Below, one piece after another: positions 26,953-36,571 of a stretch of DNA of 64,000 nt. The position numbers and the translations under genes are program-made. This stretch comes from an uncultured Methanobrevibacter sp. (GTDB lineage: Archaea > Methanobacteriota > Methanobacteria > Methanobacteriales > Methanobacteriaceae): assembly GCF_902771435.1 (NCBI RefSeq), contig NZ_CACXXB010000010.1, positions 1-64,000 on the forward strand, read 5' to 3'. The notes beneath the pieces were generated by a model. That model was not told where the DNA came from. It ran no database searches and saw nothing but the letters and a program-made list of their open reading frames with translations. Each line of letters opens with the position of its first letter. Position 1 is the first letter of the stretch.

Positions 26953-27327
26953 CTAAAATTCGAGAGAAATTATGTCTCCGTCATTAAGGTTCAATTCATC
27001 CCTTAATTTTTTTTCAGAAATAACTTCCAGATAATTAACTTCATGAGTGGTTTTTGCAGGAAATACAATAGCACCATCGATAATGCCATTTATTTTAGCT
27101 TCAACGTATTTCACGGCACCAAAATCTTCATCAGGTTCTATTATATTTTCACAGTTATCCTTAATCTCATTGATTTCATCAAGATGATCTTCACTTACCA
27201 TTACATTCAAAGTTCCGGGAAATGGAACAAAACCCAGATTTTTTTTAAATTCGTTTGTGTAGAATTCCTGCGAGAGAAAAAATTCCGCCTTTCCCATACC
27301 GGATGCAACTTTACCCTCAATTTTCAT
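26953..27327 (-). CDS. ribK: CTP-dependent riboflavin kinase
   Basis: This archaeal kinase makes FMN from riboflavin using CTP. The 124-residue single domain shows KVASGMGKAEFFLSQ near residue 6, LGFVPFPGTLNVMV near 31-44 (nucleotide/riboflavin contacts) and NDGDIISLEF at the C-terminus, as in MJ0056. No N-terminal helix-turn-helix is present, so this is not the RbkR regulator fusion. GGGGT precedes the ATG. It lies upstream of ribB on the same strand with the RFN-like element in between, so FMN could govern the next step while ribK escapes. Confidence 0.9.
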   Translation of the reverse strand: MKIEGKVASGMGKAEFFLSQEFYTNEFKKNLGFVPFPGTLNVMVSEDHLDEINEIKDNCENIIEPDEDFGAVKYVEAKINGIIDGAIVFPAKTTHEVNYLEVISEKKLRDELNLNDGDIISLEF

Positions 27328-27554
27328 TAAATAACCCCTAATTAAATTAAATGATACTAAATGTTAATGTAAAAATTTTAACTATATTTTTAATTTAATG
27401 ATAGTATCTAAAATTATACTGAAATTTAAATTAAGAAATATAGATTCAATAATATAAGTTAAACATTTTATATTAATAAATATTTTTGAAGAAAATATAT
27501 TTAAAAATCAAATTATAAAGTATTACTATAATAAAATTTTACAGGGTAATAGAA

Positions 27555-29198
27555 ATGGAAATAAAAACTATCTCAGCAGACGTGTTAATTATAGGATCTG
27601 GTGGAGCGGGTTCAAGAGCAGCTATTGAAGTTGATGATGCAGGTTTAAAGCCACTAATTGTATCTAAAGGTCTTTCATTTAGGTCCGGCTGTACCGGAAT
27701 GGCCGAAGGAGGATACAATGCCGTTTTCAAAACAGTCGACAAGGACGATTCAATAGAGGCTCACTTTAACGACACACTTAAAGGCGGAAGCTATCTTAAC
27801 GATAAGAAACTTGTTGAAATTCTTGTAAACGAATCACCGAAAAGACTTATAGACCTTGAAAACTACGGTGCATTGTTCGACAGACAGGAATCCGGTGATA
27901 TAGACCAAAGGCCTTTCGGTGGACAGACATACAGAAGAACCTGCTATCAGGGAGATAGAACCGGTGCAGAATTGCTGAATGCTCTTAAGGAGGAAATCAT
28001 CAGAAGAGACATTGAATGCATTGAGGAAGTGATGATTACATCCTTAGTAACCGACGGCGATGAGGTGATCGGTGCAACCGGCCTGAACCTGAAGGACTCA
28101 AGTCTAATCTATTTCAAGGCAAAAGCGACCATCCTTGCAAGCGGAGGTGCTGGACAGCTATACCCTGTAACATCCAACACATTCCAAAAAAATGGAGACG
28201 GATTTGCAATATCCTATAGGGCAGGCGCAAATCTGGTAGATATGGAGCAGGTTCAGTTCCATCCAACAGGAATGGTGGCTCCGGAATCCAAAAAAGGAGT
28301 TTTGGTAACCGAAGCAGTTAGAGCAGAAGGTGGAAAACTCATAAACAAGGATGGAGAAAGGTTCATGAGCAAGTATTCACCTGAAAAAATGGAATTGTCA
28401 ACACGTGATGTTGTTGCCCGTTCAATCTATCAGGAAATCATAGAAGGCAGAGGAACAGAAAATGGAGGAGTATACCTTGACATTTCCCATTTGGATGATG
28501 ACTACATTGACGAAAAACTTGAAACAATGGTTTTGCAGTTTGAAAATGTGGGTGTGGACATCAAACACGGTCCTATTGAAGTAGCTCCAACCGCTCATCA
28601 CTTTATGGGTGGTTTAAAAATAAATACCGACGGATCATCATCACTTAAAAATCTATTCGGAGCAGGAGAAGTCTGCGGAGGAGTTCATGGAGCAAACCGT
28701 TTGGGAGGAAATGCGCTGGCAGACACCCAGGTATTTGGAAAAATATCCGGAGAAAGCGCCTCCAAAGCCGCTGAAAATTCACAACTGAAATCCAATGAAG
28801 AACAGGTTAAAGAGGAAGCCTCAAGAATTGAAAGCCTAATTAAAAAAGGTACAATCAAACCTCATGAATTCAAAAACAACATCAAATCGTTAATGTGGGA
28901 AAAGGTAGCAATTGTACGTGATGAAAAAACATTGAATGAAGCATTAAAAGAACTGCTTGAAATGCAAAAAGAGCTGGAAAACCTTGATGTTAAAGACCAA
29001 AAGCAGTATAATACCGATTTGTTGACCGCTCTTGAAGTAATAAATATGGTGGAAATCTGTATTCTTGTTGTAAAATCAGCAATCATTCGTAGAGAAAGCA
29101 GAGGAGCACACTTCAGATCCGATTTCCCTGAAACTCTAGACGAGTGGAAAAAGAGTATTGTAATAAATAAAAATAAAATAGAATTTGAAGCTAGATAG
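27555..29198 (+). CDS. tfrA: Thiol:fumarate reductase / fumarate reductase flavoprotein subunit
   Basis: This 547-residue FAD subunit reduces fumarate to succinate, in methanogens with coenzyme M and coenzyme B thiols as donors. The dinucleotide motif VLIIGSGGAGSRA is at residues 10-22. GCTGMAEGG, HPTGMV near 238, RAEGGKLI and HHFMGGLKI are FAD and active-site segments. GGNALADTQVFG closes the FAD domain, and a helical C-terminus with RGAHFRSDFPE follows. The iron-sulphur partner subunit TfrB is not adjacent, as in other Methanobacteriales. L-aspartate oxidase is an alternative, but the TfrA-like C-terminus argues against it. It overlaps dadD tail-to-tail by 8 bp. Confidence 0.82.
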   Translation: MEIKTISADVLIIGSGGAGSRAAIEVDDAGLKPLIVSKGLSFRSGCTGMAEGGYNAVFKTVDKDDSIEAHFNDTLKGGSYLNDKKLVEILVNESPKRLIDLENYGALFDRQESGDIDQRPFGGQTYRRTCYQGDRTGAELLNALKEEIIRRDIECIEEVMITSLVTDGDEVIGATGLNLKDSSLIYFKAKATILASGGAGQLYPVTSNTFQKNGDGFAISYRAGANLVDMEQVQFHPTGMVAPESKKGVLVTEAVRAEGGKLINKDGERFMSKYSPEKMELSTRDVVARSIYQEIIEGRGTENGGVYLDISHLDDDYIDEKLETMVLQFENVGVDIKHGPIEVAPTAHHFMGGLKINTDGSSSLKNLFGAGEVCGGVHGANRLGGNALADTQVFGKISGESASKAAENSQLKSNEEQVKEEASRIESLIKKGTIKPHEFKNNIKSLMWEKVAIVRDEKTLNEALKELLEMQKELENLDVKDQKQYNTDLLTALEVINMVEICILVVKSAIIRRESRGAHFRSDFPETLDEWKKSIVINKNKIEFEAR

Positions 29199-30495
29199 CT
29201 TCTTTTAAATTCTTTATGGCTTGGCGAGCCTTATCATAAATTTCCTGTTCATCCAAAACAGTCAACTTTTTATTTTCCATCAATATTTTACCATTGCAGA
29301 TAGTGGTATCAACATTTGAACCGTTTGCCGAATAGATTATATTGGATGTTAATGTAGAACTGTCCGGAACCATGTTGGCACTGTTGGTGTCAATCAGGAT
29401 AATGTCAGCTTTTTTTCCGACCTCAATGGAACCAATCTCATCACCAAGGCCTAAAGCTTCAGCACCTTTGATGGTACCCATGGCAATAGCTTCATGAGAG
29501 TTGAGCACATTAGGATCAAGAGTGGAAACTTTTTGAAGCAAACTGGCTGTTTTCAGCTCTTCAATCAAATCCAGATTATTGTTTGAAGAAGCGCCGTCAG
29601 TACCTATTGAAACGCAAATGCCTTTTTCAATCAATTTGGAAACCGGAGCGATTCCTGAAGCAAGCTTCATATTGCTGCATGGATTATGGGAAATTTTAAT
29701 GTCGTTTTTCTTGATTATTTCTATTTCTTCATCACTCAGCCATACGCTATGGGCTGCAACAACGTCGGGACCTAAAAATCCGATTTTGTCCAAGTATTCA
29801 AAAGGCCTTAATCCTTTTTCTTCACTTATATCATTAATTTCCTTTTGAGTTTCTGAAACGTGTATATGGATACCCATGTTGTATTCATCGGCCAGTTGGC
29901 GAACCTTGATGAGCAATTCCTCTGAAGCTGTATATGGGGAATGCGGACCGAAAAAGACTTTGATTCTTCCATCAGCCATGCCATTGCAATTTTCAAATAA
30001 AGTCATGTTTTCTTTTATTTCGGCTTCTCTTCTTTCTGCATCGCCAAAATCAATCATTCCATAGGAAAGAACTGCCCTTAAGCCTGCCTCATCCACGGCA
30101 CGGGCCACATCTTCCATGTAAAAATACATATCTGAAAATGTGGTTGTTCCTGATTTAATAAGCTCAACAGCTCCCAAAAGAGCACCGATATAACAATAAT
30201 CACCATTGAGATTAGCTTCCATTGGCCATATGTGATCATTCAACCAACTGTCCAAACTTAAATCATCAGCTAATCCTCTAAATAAAGTCATGGATAAATG
30301 AGTATGAGTATTTACAAATCCTGGAAGTAAAATTTTTCCTTCGCCGTCTATAATTTTATCAGCATTGCCTTCATCGATTTCATCTGAAATTTCAGCAATC
30401 AAATCGTTTTTAATTAAAAGAGATTGTTTTTTTTCTTCAAAATTATTAGGATTTAAAATTAATGCATTTTTAATCAATATAGTATTATCTGACAT
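29191..30495 (-). CDS. dadD: 5'-deoxyadenosine / S-adenosylhomocysteine deaminase
   Basis: This amidohydrolase-fold deaminase acts on 5'-deoxyadenosine, S-adenosylhomocysteine and methylthioadenosine, by-products of radical SAM and methyltransfer reactions. The 434 residues carry NTHTHLSMTLFRGLADD (H64 and H66 bind metal), HIHVSETQKE near 222, AAHSVWLSDEE near 250 and IGTDGASSNNNLDL near 297. All zinc ligands are present. The gene is monocistronic. It is placed with MtaD/DadD rather than guanine deaminase by the LFRGLADDLSLDSWL signature. Confidence 0.87.
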   Translation of the reverse strand: MSDNTILIKNALILNPNNFEEKKQSLLIKNDLIAEISDEIDEGNADKIIDGEGKILLPGFVNTHTHLSMTLFRGLADDLSLDSWLNDHIWPMEANLNGDYCYIGALLGAVELIKSGTTTFSDMYFYMEDVARAVDEAGLRAVLSYGMIDFGDAERREAEIKENMTLFENCNGMADGRIKVFFGPHSPYTASEELLIKVRQLADEYNMGIHIHVSETQKEINDISEEKGLRPFEYLDKIGFLGPDVVAAHSVWLSDEEIEIIKKNDIKISHNPCSNMKLASGIAPVSKLIEKGICVSIGTDGASSNNNLDLIEELKTASLLQKVSTLDPNVLNSHEAIAMGTIKGAEALGLGDEIGSIEVGKKADIILIDTNSANMVPDSSTLTSNIIYSANGSNVDTTICNGKILMENKKLTVLDEQEIYDKARQAIKNLKEAI

Positions 30496-30537
30496 AATAA
30501 CACCTTAAAAAAAATAAAAAAAGTTAAAAACTTAAAT

Positions 30538-30744
30538 CTATAAGTTTTTAATAGCTAATTTAATATCATCAGCTTTAACAGTTTTACGTTTTGCAACTTT
30601 AGCAACTTTGTTAGCTTCTTTAGCAACATCACGAGCAACTTCTTCTAAGTATGCAGCTAATTCTTCTTTAGCATCTTCGCTAACTCTTTCTGCACCAGAT
30701 TCTTTAATGATTCTAGCAATAGGAGCTTTTGGTATTTCAGACAT
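30538..30744 (-). CDS. Archaeal histone (HMf family)
   Basis: This 68-residue single histone-fold protein polymerises to wrap DNA. Sequence features are [20 protein letters not shown] (helix 1/loop 1), [20 protein letters not shown] (helix 2) and [17 protein letters not shown] (loop 2/helix 3; K and T contact DNA). No tail is present. The start is ATG 30744, since GAGGTGA lies 5 nt before it; a GTG three codons upstream overlaps that site. It is divergent from hisG across a roughly 210-bp AT-rich promoter region. Confidence 0.95.
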   Translation of the reverse strand: MSEIPKAPIARIIKESGAERVSEDAKEELAAYLEEVARDVAKEANKVAKVAKRKTVKADDIKLAIKNL

Positions 30745-30956
30745 ACTTTTCACCTCACTATAAGTTTATTAAAACTTATTATTAATTGAGTTAATAATAA
30801 GCTATTATGACTATTGTAATGACTTAATATTTAAATATTTTGCAAAAAATAGCCTTTAAACAAAAATTAGAATACTAATAATTAAAAGTAATACTTAAAA
30901 GTATTTAACAAATGATTAATAATATAATATAGGTAAAAAAAATTTTGAGTGAAATG

Positions 30957-31817
30957 ATGAAAATAAAAATTGCTGTTCCTTCAAAGGGAAGAATAAGTGA
31001 ACCTTCCATAAACATTCTGGAAAAGGCAGGTTTAGGATTAATTGATAAAAACAACAGAAAATTAATTTCAAAGACTTTCAATGAAGATATAGAAGTCATG
31101 TTTGCAAGAGCATCCGATATTCCTGAATTTGTAAACGATGGAGTTGCAGATATGGGAATAACCGGTGTTGACTTGATACAGGAAAATGAAGCTGATGTCG
31201 AAGAGCTTCTGGATTTGAGATTTGGACAGACAAAACTTGTTCTCGCAGCTCCCGAAGATTCCGAAGTGAATTCAGTTAAAGACATCACAGAAGATATGAA
31301 GGTGGCTACTGAATTTCCGGTATTGACAAAAAAATATTTGGAAAAAAATGGTTTGGACTTAAAGATTGTCAAACTGAGCGGATCTACAGAAGCGGCACCT
31401 TTCATTGGAATAGCCGATTTAATTACAGACCTGACAAGCACCGGAACAACATTGAAAATGAATCATCTCGAAATTATTGATACAATTCTTGAAAGCACAA
31501 TAAAAATCATAGCAAACAAGGACAGCTTAAAGGACAAGAAGGAACTGATAGAAGCAGTTACCACAAGCATCAGGGGTGTTCTTGATGCCGACAGGAAAAA
31601 ACTGATTATGATGAACGTAAAAAGTGTCGACCTGGACAAAGTAAAGGAAGTAATGCCTTCAATGGGAGGTCTGACAATATCAGAGGTATTGTCCAGTGAA
31701 AAAACCGTGGCAGTTCAGGCTGTTATAGACGAAAAACAGGTATTTGAGCTTGTCAACGACCTAAGAAACGCCGGCGCAAAAGACATTCTTGTTGTGCCAA
31801 TAGAAAGAATAATATGA
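30957..31817 (+). CDS. hisG: ATP phosphoribosyltransferase, long form
   Basis: HisG joins ATP and PRPP, the first and feedback-regulated step of histidine synthesis. At 286 residues it is the long form with a C-terminal ACT-like regulatory domain (residues about 210-286; [28 protein letters not shown]), so it needs no His[14 protein letters not shown] at the N-terminus and [15 protein letters not shown] near 160 (PRPP loop) are typical. ATG 30957 is preferred, but ATG 30954 and TTG 30945 are in frame. It is the first gene of an overlapping hisG-flavodoxin-pyrB run; other his genes are not in the window. Confidence 0.92.
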   Translation: MKIKIAVPSKGRISEPSINILEKAGLGLIDKNNRKLISKTFNEDIEVMFARASDIPEFVNDGVADMGITGVDLIQENEADVEELLDLRFGQTKLVLAAPEDSEVNSVKDITEDMKVATEFPVLTKKYLEKNGLDLKIVKLSGSTEAAPFIGIADLITDLTSTGTTLKMNHLEIIDTILESTIKIIANKDSLKDKKELIEAVTTSIRGVLDADRKKLIMMNVKSVDLDKVKEVMPSMGGLTISEVLSSEKTVAVQAVIDEKQVFELVNDLRNAGAKDILVVPIERII

Positions 31818-32320
31818 AAATTGCAATAATATACTCCACATCAAGCAGAACAACAAAAAAAGCATGCAAAATATTATCAAGCAAAATAAATGCCAGTGTT
31901 CAGCTGATACCTATAGAAAAGGCAAAAACCGCATGTCTTCTGAAATACAATTATATCATACTTGCAGGTTCGGCCTATAACGGAAAGGTACAGAGCACTC
32001 TTAAAAGATACATTTCAAGAAATATGAAAACATTGAAAGAAAAACCTATAGCACTGGTATTGAATTGTGAAGAAGGAATAGACACAAAAGACAGGTTGAA
32101 CAAGACATTTACCGAAGAACTGGTAAACACTTCACAGATTAATTCGAACTTCGGATATGAATTAAATCCCGACGAAGGAAATTTCATTGAAAAAAGGAAA
32201 ATAAATAACATGATCGATGACTATAAAAAAAATGGAAAGGAGCTTCCCATGCTAAACATGGATGAAATCGATAAATTTGCCGATTATATTAATAACATGA
32301 TTAATAAAAGGGTTGATTAA
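31814..32320 (+). CDS. Flavodoxin-domain protein
   Basis: The 168-residue protein starts [20 protein letters not shown], the FMN phosphate loop of flavodoxins. Next come [20 protein letters not shown] and a third nucleotide-proximal segment ([10 protein letters not shown]), as in the HemG/Flavodoxin_5 group. It probably carries FMN and transfers electrons or oxidises a small molecule; its partner is unknown. It overlaps hisG by 4 bp (ATGA) and pyrB by 8 bp. A role in histidine or pyrimidine synthesis is not required by this, as compact methanogen operons often mix functions. Confidence 0.72.
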   Translation: MKIAIIYSTSSRTTKKACKILSSKINASVQLIPIEKAKTACLLKYNYIILAGSAYNGKVQSTLKRYISRNMKTLKEKPIALVLNCEEGIDTKDRLNKTFTEELVNTSQINSNFGYELNPDEGNFIEKRKINNMIDDYKKNGKELPMLNMDEIDKFADYINNMINKRVD

Positions 32321-33248
32321 AATTTTTAAACTGAAAAACATAATTTCAATAAAGGATTTTGAAAGAGAAGATATTGAATACATCTTGGATGAAGCATCAA
32401 AACTGGAAGACGTTGCCAAATCAAAAGAAATATCTGAGGAATTGAAGGGTAAGCTACTTGGTTTGATGTTTTTTGAACCTTCAACAAGAACAAAAATATC
32501 ATTTGAAACTGCAATGAAGCGTTTGGGAGGAGAATGCATAGGATTTGAAAACAGCGGATCAAGTTCTGTTTCCAAAGGTGAAAGTATTGCAGATACTGCA
32601 AAAATGTTTGAAGGCTATAGTGACGCTTTGGTAATCAGGCATGAGCTTGAAGGCGTATCCAAATTCATTTCTGATATTGTTGATGTTCCCGTTATTAATG
32701 CCGGTGACGGTGCAGGCCAGCACCCTACACAGACATTGCTTGATTTATACACAATCAAAAAAGAGATTGGTGATATTGACAATTTAAAAATAGCTTTAAT
32801 AGGTGATTTGAAATTTGGCCGTACCGTGCACTCACTGTCAAATGCATTAGGATTATTCAATAATGTTAAAATTTATCTTGTGTCTCCTCCTGAGCTCAAA
32901 ATGCCTCAGGAAGTTCTCCATGACATCAACAAAACCAACATTACCTGGCAGGAAGTCGATTCCATTGAAAAAATTATCGATGACGTTGATGTGCTGTATG
33001 TAACAAGAATCCAAAAAGAGCGCTTTGGAGATATTAATGATTATTTAAAAATAAAAGGTGCTTATATCGTGAACAAAAAAATGCTTGAAGGCAAGGATTT
33101 GATTGTAATGCATCCCTTACCTAGAATTGATGAAATCGCCACTGATGTCGATAACACAAAATACAACAAATACTTCACTCAGGCAGCAAATGCCGTTCCT
33201 GTAAGAATGGCAATCTTAAAAACATTAATAAAAAACAACCCTAAATAG
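32313..33248 (+). CDS. pyrB: Aspartate carbamoyltransferase catalytic subunit
   Basis: PyrB makes carbamoyl aspartate for pyrimidine synthesis. The 311 residues show [13 protein letters not shown] (STRT at 57-60, carbamoyl phosphate site), [16 protein letters not shown] near 130 and [11 protein letters not shown] near 270. ATCase rather than ornithine transferase is indicated by HPLPR and FGRTVHSL. The start is a TTG overlapping the flavodoxin stop; no other good start exists nearby. The regulatory subunit PyrI is not adjacent. The 3' end overlaps cdc6 tail-to-tail by 8 bp. Confidence 0.92.
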   Translation: MIKIFKLKNIISIKDFEREDIEYILDEASKLEDVAKSKEISEELKGKLLGLMFFEPSTRTKISFETAMKRLGGECIGFENSGSSSVSKGESIADTAKMFEGYSDALVIRHELEGVSKFISDIVDVPVINAGDGAGQHPTQTLLDLYTIKKEIGDIDNLKIALIGDLKFGRTVHSLSNALGLFNNVKIYLVSPPELKMPQEVLHDINKTNITWQEVDSIEKIIDDVDVLYVTRIQKERFGDINDYLKIKGAYIVNKKMLEGKDLIVMHPLPRIDEIATDVDNTKYNKYFTQAANAVPVRMAILKTLIKNNPK

Positions 33249-33263
33249 TGTAAAGGGTTGTTT
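33233..33263. terminator. Bidirectional hairpin between pyrB and orc1/cdc6
   Basis: AAACAACCCT (33233-33242) and AGGGTTGTTT (33254-33263) form a perfect 10-bp stem with an 11-nt loop over the overlapping stop codons. It is symmetrical, so it can serve both convergent genes. Confidence 0.55.
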
Positions 33264-34413
33264 CAAGTAATGTTTCATCACATTGAAGCTTGATAATATT
33301 TGTTCTTCCTTTTCCACGACCGCGTGAAATTGTGTTAGTTGAAATTATACCCAATAATTCAAGTTCATTGATAAAGTCAAAGATTCTTCTGTAGGTTACT
33401 GCATCCTTTTTTGAGATTTCCTTGTACTCATCATATAATTTTCCGGAAGATATCTCTTCACCCTGTTTTGTTAAGTTTAAGATAGCTTCTAAAACCCTTT
33501 GCTGTTGTAGTGGTAATGTGGAAATAATTTCAATGACTTTGTTGTGTTCAATAGTATCTTTAGCTTTTCTTACATGTTCACTGGTAACCTTTTCTGATTC
33601 TTCATCAAAGGCCAGTTCACCTGCACTTTTAAGTAAATCAAGAGCGTATCTAGCATCACCCTCTTCTTTTGCAGCCATTGCGGAGCATAATGGAATTACA
33701 TCATCATCCAAAACGCCTTCCTTGAAGGACAATTCTGCCCTTTCAGAGAGGATATCAGACAACTGATCTGCACCATAAGGAGGGAAAACAATCTCTTTAT
33801 CATTTAAACTGCTTTTTACTCTGGCCTTAATCAGATTCTTAAAGTCCAAATAATTACTGATACATAAAACAGAAACATTGTCAGTTCTGGTTAATGTGTA
33901 TAATATTCCGTCACCGTCCTTGTCAAGCAATATGTCGATTTCGTCCAAAATAACAATCAGCTGCAGCTTTTTGCCGTAGGTATTTCTTAATCTGAAGGTA
34001 TCTCTAAATGTATTTACAACTTCAGCCTTGGTCCATCCACGATTAGGAACTGTACGTCCAAGCCTGTTACAAATTTCGGCAATTACCTGATATTCTGTAG
34101 TAAAATCAGTGCATCTGATATGTTCAACCTTTACAAAAACTTTCTTCTTATTTGCAATTTCAATCAGCTGTTCACGGGCAAACTTAGATGCGGCAGTTTT
34201 ACCGGTTCCTGTTTTTCCATAAAGAGTAACATTTGAAGGGGTTACATCGCTTAATACATCAACCCAATATCTAGCAATCTGTTTTATTTGATCTTCACGG
34301 TGAACTAATTTATCAGGTAAATATCTGTGATCTAAGGGTTCTTTATCTTTAAATATGCTTGCAGATGAAAGTTTATCCCAGTCATTTTCCAATTCTTCAA
34401 AAACATTTGACAT
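33241..34413 (-). CDS. cdc6: Orc1/Cdc6 replication initiator
   Basis: This AAA+ initiator binds origin recognition boxes and loads the MCM helicase. In 390 residues it has Walker A GKTGTGKT at 66-73, Walker [11 protein letters not shown] with DEID at 157-160, and sensor 1 near [10 protein letters not shown]-terminal winged helix lies at residues about 300-390 ([28 protein letters not shown]). ATG 34413 with GGTGG 5 nt upstream is preferred to the GTG at 34425. The gene lies immediately beside a 0.6-kb gap full of TTTCAAGTGTA boxes, the usual arrangement for an archaeal initiator and its own origin. Confidence 0.94.
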   Translation of the reverse strand: MSNVFEELENDWDKLSSASIFKDKEPLDHRYLPDKLVHREDQIKQIARYWVDVLSDVTPSNVTLYGKTGTGKTAASKFAREQLIEIANKKKVFVKVEHIRCTDFTTEYQVIAEICNRLGRTVPNRGWTKAEVVNTFRDTFRLRNTYGKKLQLIVILDEIDILLDKDGDGILYTLTRTDNVSVLCISNYLDFKNLIKARVKSSLNDKEIVFPPYGADQLSDILSERAELSFKEGVLDDDVIPLCSAMAAKEEGDARYALDLLKSAGELAFDEESEKVTSEHVRKAKDTIEHNKVIEIISTLPLQQQRVLEAILNLTKQGEEISSGKLYDEYKEISKKDAVTYRRIFDFINELELLGIISTNTISRGRGKGRTNIIKLQCDETLLETTLYTI

Positions 34414-34439
34414 TATAGCCACCACATAAATTTAATAAA

Positions 34440-35045
34440 AAATTAATTAGTATAATTTCCAGTGTTAATAATATTTTGTACCTAATAAATAAAGGTTTTT
34501 ATTACTATTTTAGAAAAAGTTAATAAAAATGGATGAAACTCGAAAAATAAAACTTCTTAAAATTATTAAAAATCAAAATAAATACCATAAAATCAATATT
34601 TAATTATTTAAACAAATTTAAATATATATTTTCAAAATAAACCTTTTTAAATCAATTTAAATTTAAAATATGAAATAAGACTATTTCCAATATAAAATAA
34701 CAATTTCAAGTGTAAAAATCAGGAAAAAAGGATAAAAATAAGCCCTCAGATGGCTTGAATAAGACAATTTTTGAAAAAATTATCATGATTTATAATCCAG
34801 ACAGAGAGGTCCGTTTCAAGTGTATATAATTTCATGCGAAAAGCAAAATTGAAGACATGTATTTCAAGTGTAACGAAAATGGAAATTAAAGATGAAAGTG
34901 TAAAATCATATTAAAAACATTATTTACATACTCAAATCGCAAAAACAAAGAAAAATAAGAGAGATAAATTTCAAGTGTTTACAGTTGAAATATACCCCTT
35001 CAGTCTTAATATACCTTCGTAAACGTTTCAGTTGAAATGCACCTC
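34440..35045. other. Candidate chromosomal replication origin (oriC) with ORB repeats
   Basis: The gap between cdc6 and the DUF2299 gene holds no gene but many copies of the Methanobacteriales ORB core (TTTACACTTGAAA or its complement). TTTCAAGTGTAAA is exact at 34704-34716. Others are TTTCAAGTGTA at 34814-34824, TTTCAAGTGTAA at 34862-34873, TTTCAAGTGTTT at 34969-34980 and TTTACAGTTGAAA at 34978-34990. Weaker sites are TTTCAGTTGAAA at 35026-35037, TTTCCAGTGTTAA near 34457 and TGAAAGTGTAAA near 34893. Two boxes carry a G-rich arm (GAGAGGTCC before 34814; the inverted GAGAGG arm after 35037), so full-length ORBs face each other. A very AT-rich stretch, 34540-34690, is the likely unwinding element. 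Confidence 0.88.
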
Positions 35046-35052
35046 TCCCTCT

Positions 35053-35526
35053 CTAAATGAACATATCATTTTCATTGGTAGGTGCTGGAAGGGATCCGAA
35101 TTTTTTGTCGATTAACCAGATGCAATGTAGTTTTGATTTGAAAACCCTTTTCATGGTTCTAATCATCATGTCTTTGGTTAATCCATCTTCAAATATTTGT
35201 TCTGTAATGACAAACTGCTGCAATATATCATTGTTTACCTGAAGTTCAAAATCAACAAGAAATGTGTTCAAGCCAAAGTTCAAATCCAAAATAAACTCTT
35301 TTTTAGTCCTGATGTCAGCTGATTGCATTAAGTTCTTATGTTGTGGAGCTACCTGAGTAGCGCATGCAATAATAAGGGAGTCCTTACCTTTTGGTTTTAC
35401 AATGTCCATTATGTTTTCCTTAGGAAACTCAGCTATAAAATGAAAATCTGCATTTTCATCATATTTCATTTCTCTTAACAAATCTTCATCAAGCAACCAT
35501 TTTTTAACTTGTTCTTCGATATTCAT
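35053..35526 (-). CDS. DUF2299 family protein
   Basis: This 157-residue cytoplasmic protein is shared among methanogens and matches what I know as DUF2299. It starts NIEEQVKKWLLDEDLLREMK and has a central beta-rich part (DFHFIAEFPKEN, SLIIACATQVAPQH). The C-terminus contains TKDMMIRTMKRVFKSKLHCIWLIDKKFG. No catalytic motif or membrane segment is evident. Its place directly at the origin is conserved in my memory of related genomes but proves nothing about function. The fold recalls chaperone-like or YbjN-like alpha/beta proteins. Confidence 0.7.
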   Translation of the reverse strand: MNIEEQVKKWLLDEDLLREMKYDENADFHFIAEFPKENIMDIVKPKGKDSLIIACATQVAPQHKNLMQSADIRTKKEFILDLNFGLNTFLVDFELQVNNDILQQFVITEQIFEDGLTKDMMIRTMKRVFKSKLHCIWLIDKKFGSLPAPTNENDMFI

Positions 35527-35593
35527 AATATCATCATTTATTTTTTAATTAAATAATAAAATATTTATTTTTTTATTATATATATTATAAAGT

Positions 35594-36571
35594 ATGATTG
35601 AATTGTTTTATTTTATTTCTTTAGCATTGTTGCTTTCACTTGCAATAGACGTTGTATTCGGTGAACTTCCAACCAGAATACATCCTGTTGTTATTATGGG
35701 TTCAATCATTGGTTTTTTTAAAAACATTTTTATCAAAATTAGAAATAGAATTTCAGGACTGCTTTTGGTACTGTTCACATCAGTAGTTATTATTATATTA
35801 ATTTATATTATATTATTTATTTGTTCATTTAATGAACTGTTATTGTTCATTGTGTTTTCAGTGTTGCTGTCATCGACATTTTCAGTAAATATGCTTTTAA
35901 AAACAGCTGTTGACGTTAAAACAGATCTTGATGAGAGTATTGAAAAGGCAAGAAAGTCAGTTTCATATCTTGTCAGCAGGGATACGGAAGAACTTACGGA
36001 AAGTTTCATTGTTTCGGCAGTTATAGAAAGTCTGACTGAAAACATAACAGATTCATTCATAGCTCCCATATTTTACTATTCAATATTCGGAATAATTATT
36101 ATGATTAATCATTTTGACAATCAGATATTTTACCTGCTTGTGATACCTATGCTGTACAGGATGTTCAACACTCTCGATGCAATGGTCGGCTACCAGACTG
36201 ATGAGCTTAATGATATAGGTTTTGTTCCCGCTAAAACTGATGATGTTTTAAATTACATCCCATCAAGGATAGCAGGCATCTATGTTGTCATTTCCGCTTA
36301 TTTGCTTAAGTTGGATGGTAAAAACAGCTTTAAAATAATGATGAGGGATGCAAGGGAATGTCCGTCTCCAAACTCAGGATATACAATGGCAACAACAGCA
36401 GGAGCATTGAATATACAGCTGATTAAAAAGGATACATATGTTCTTGGAGACGCCAACAAAAAGATTGATAAGGACGATATTACAAAGGCTGTTAACCTGT
36501 CAAGAATGACAATAATATTATTTACTTTGACAGTATTGATATTATTAACATTGGTGAATGTGATATTATGA
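35594..36571 (+). CDS. cbiB: Adenosylcobinamide-phosphate synthase (CbiB/CobD)
   Basis: CbiB attaches aminopropanol (or its phosphate) to adenosylcobyric acid in cobamide synthesis, at the membrane. The 325 residues have several transmembrane helices (1-20, 50-95, 165-185, 300-325). The hallmark motifs are LAIDVVFGELPTRIHPVVIMG, ESLTENITDSFIAPIFYY, YRMFNTLDAMVGY and ARECPSPNSGYTMA. It is coupled to cbiG by a 4-bp overlap (ATGA). No ribosome binding site is visible before the ATG. Confidence 0.92.
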   Translation: MIELFYFISLALLLSLAIDVVFGELPTRIHPVVIMGSIIGFFKNIFIKIRNRISGLLLVLFTSVVIIILIYIILFICSFNELLLFIVFSVLLSSTFSVNMLLKTAVDVKTDLDESIEKARKSVSYLVSRDTEELTESFIVSAVIESLTENITDSFIAPIFYYSIFGIIIMINHFDNQIFYLLVIPMLYRMFNTLDAMVGYQTDELNDIGFVPAKTDDVLNYIPSRIAGIYVVISAYLLKLDGKNSFKIMMRDARECPSPNSGYTMATTAGALNIQLIKKDTYVLGDANKKIDKDDITKAVNLSRMTIILFTLTVLILLTLVNVIL

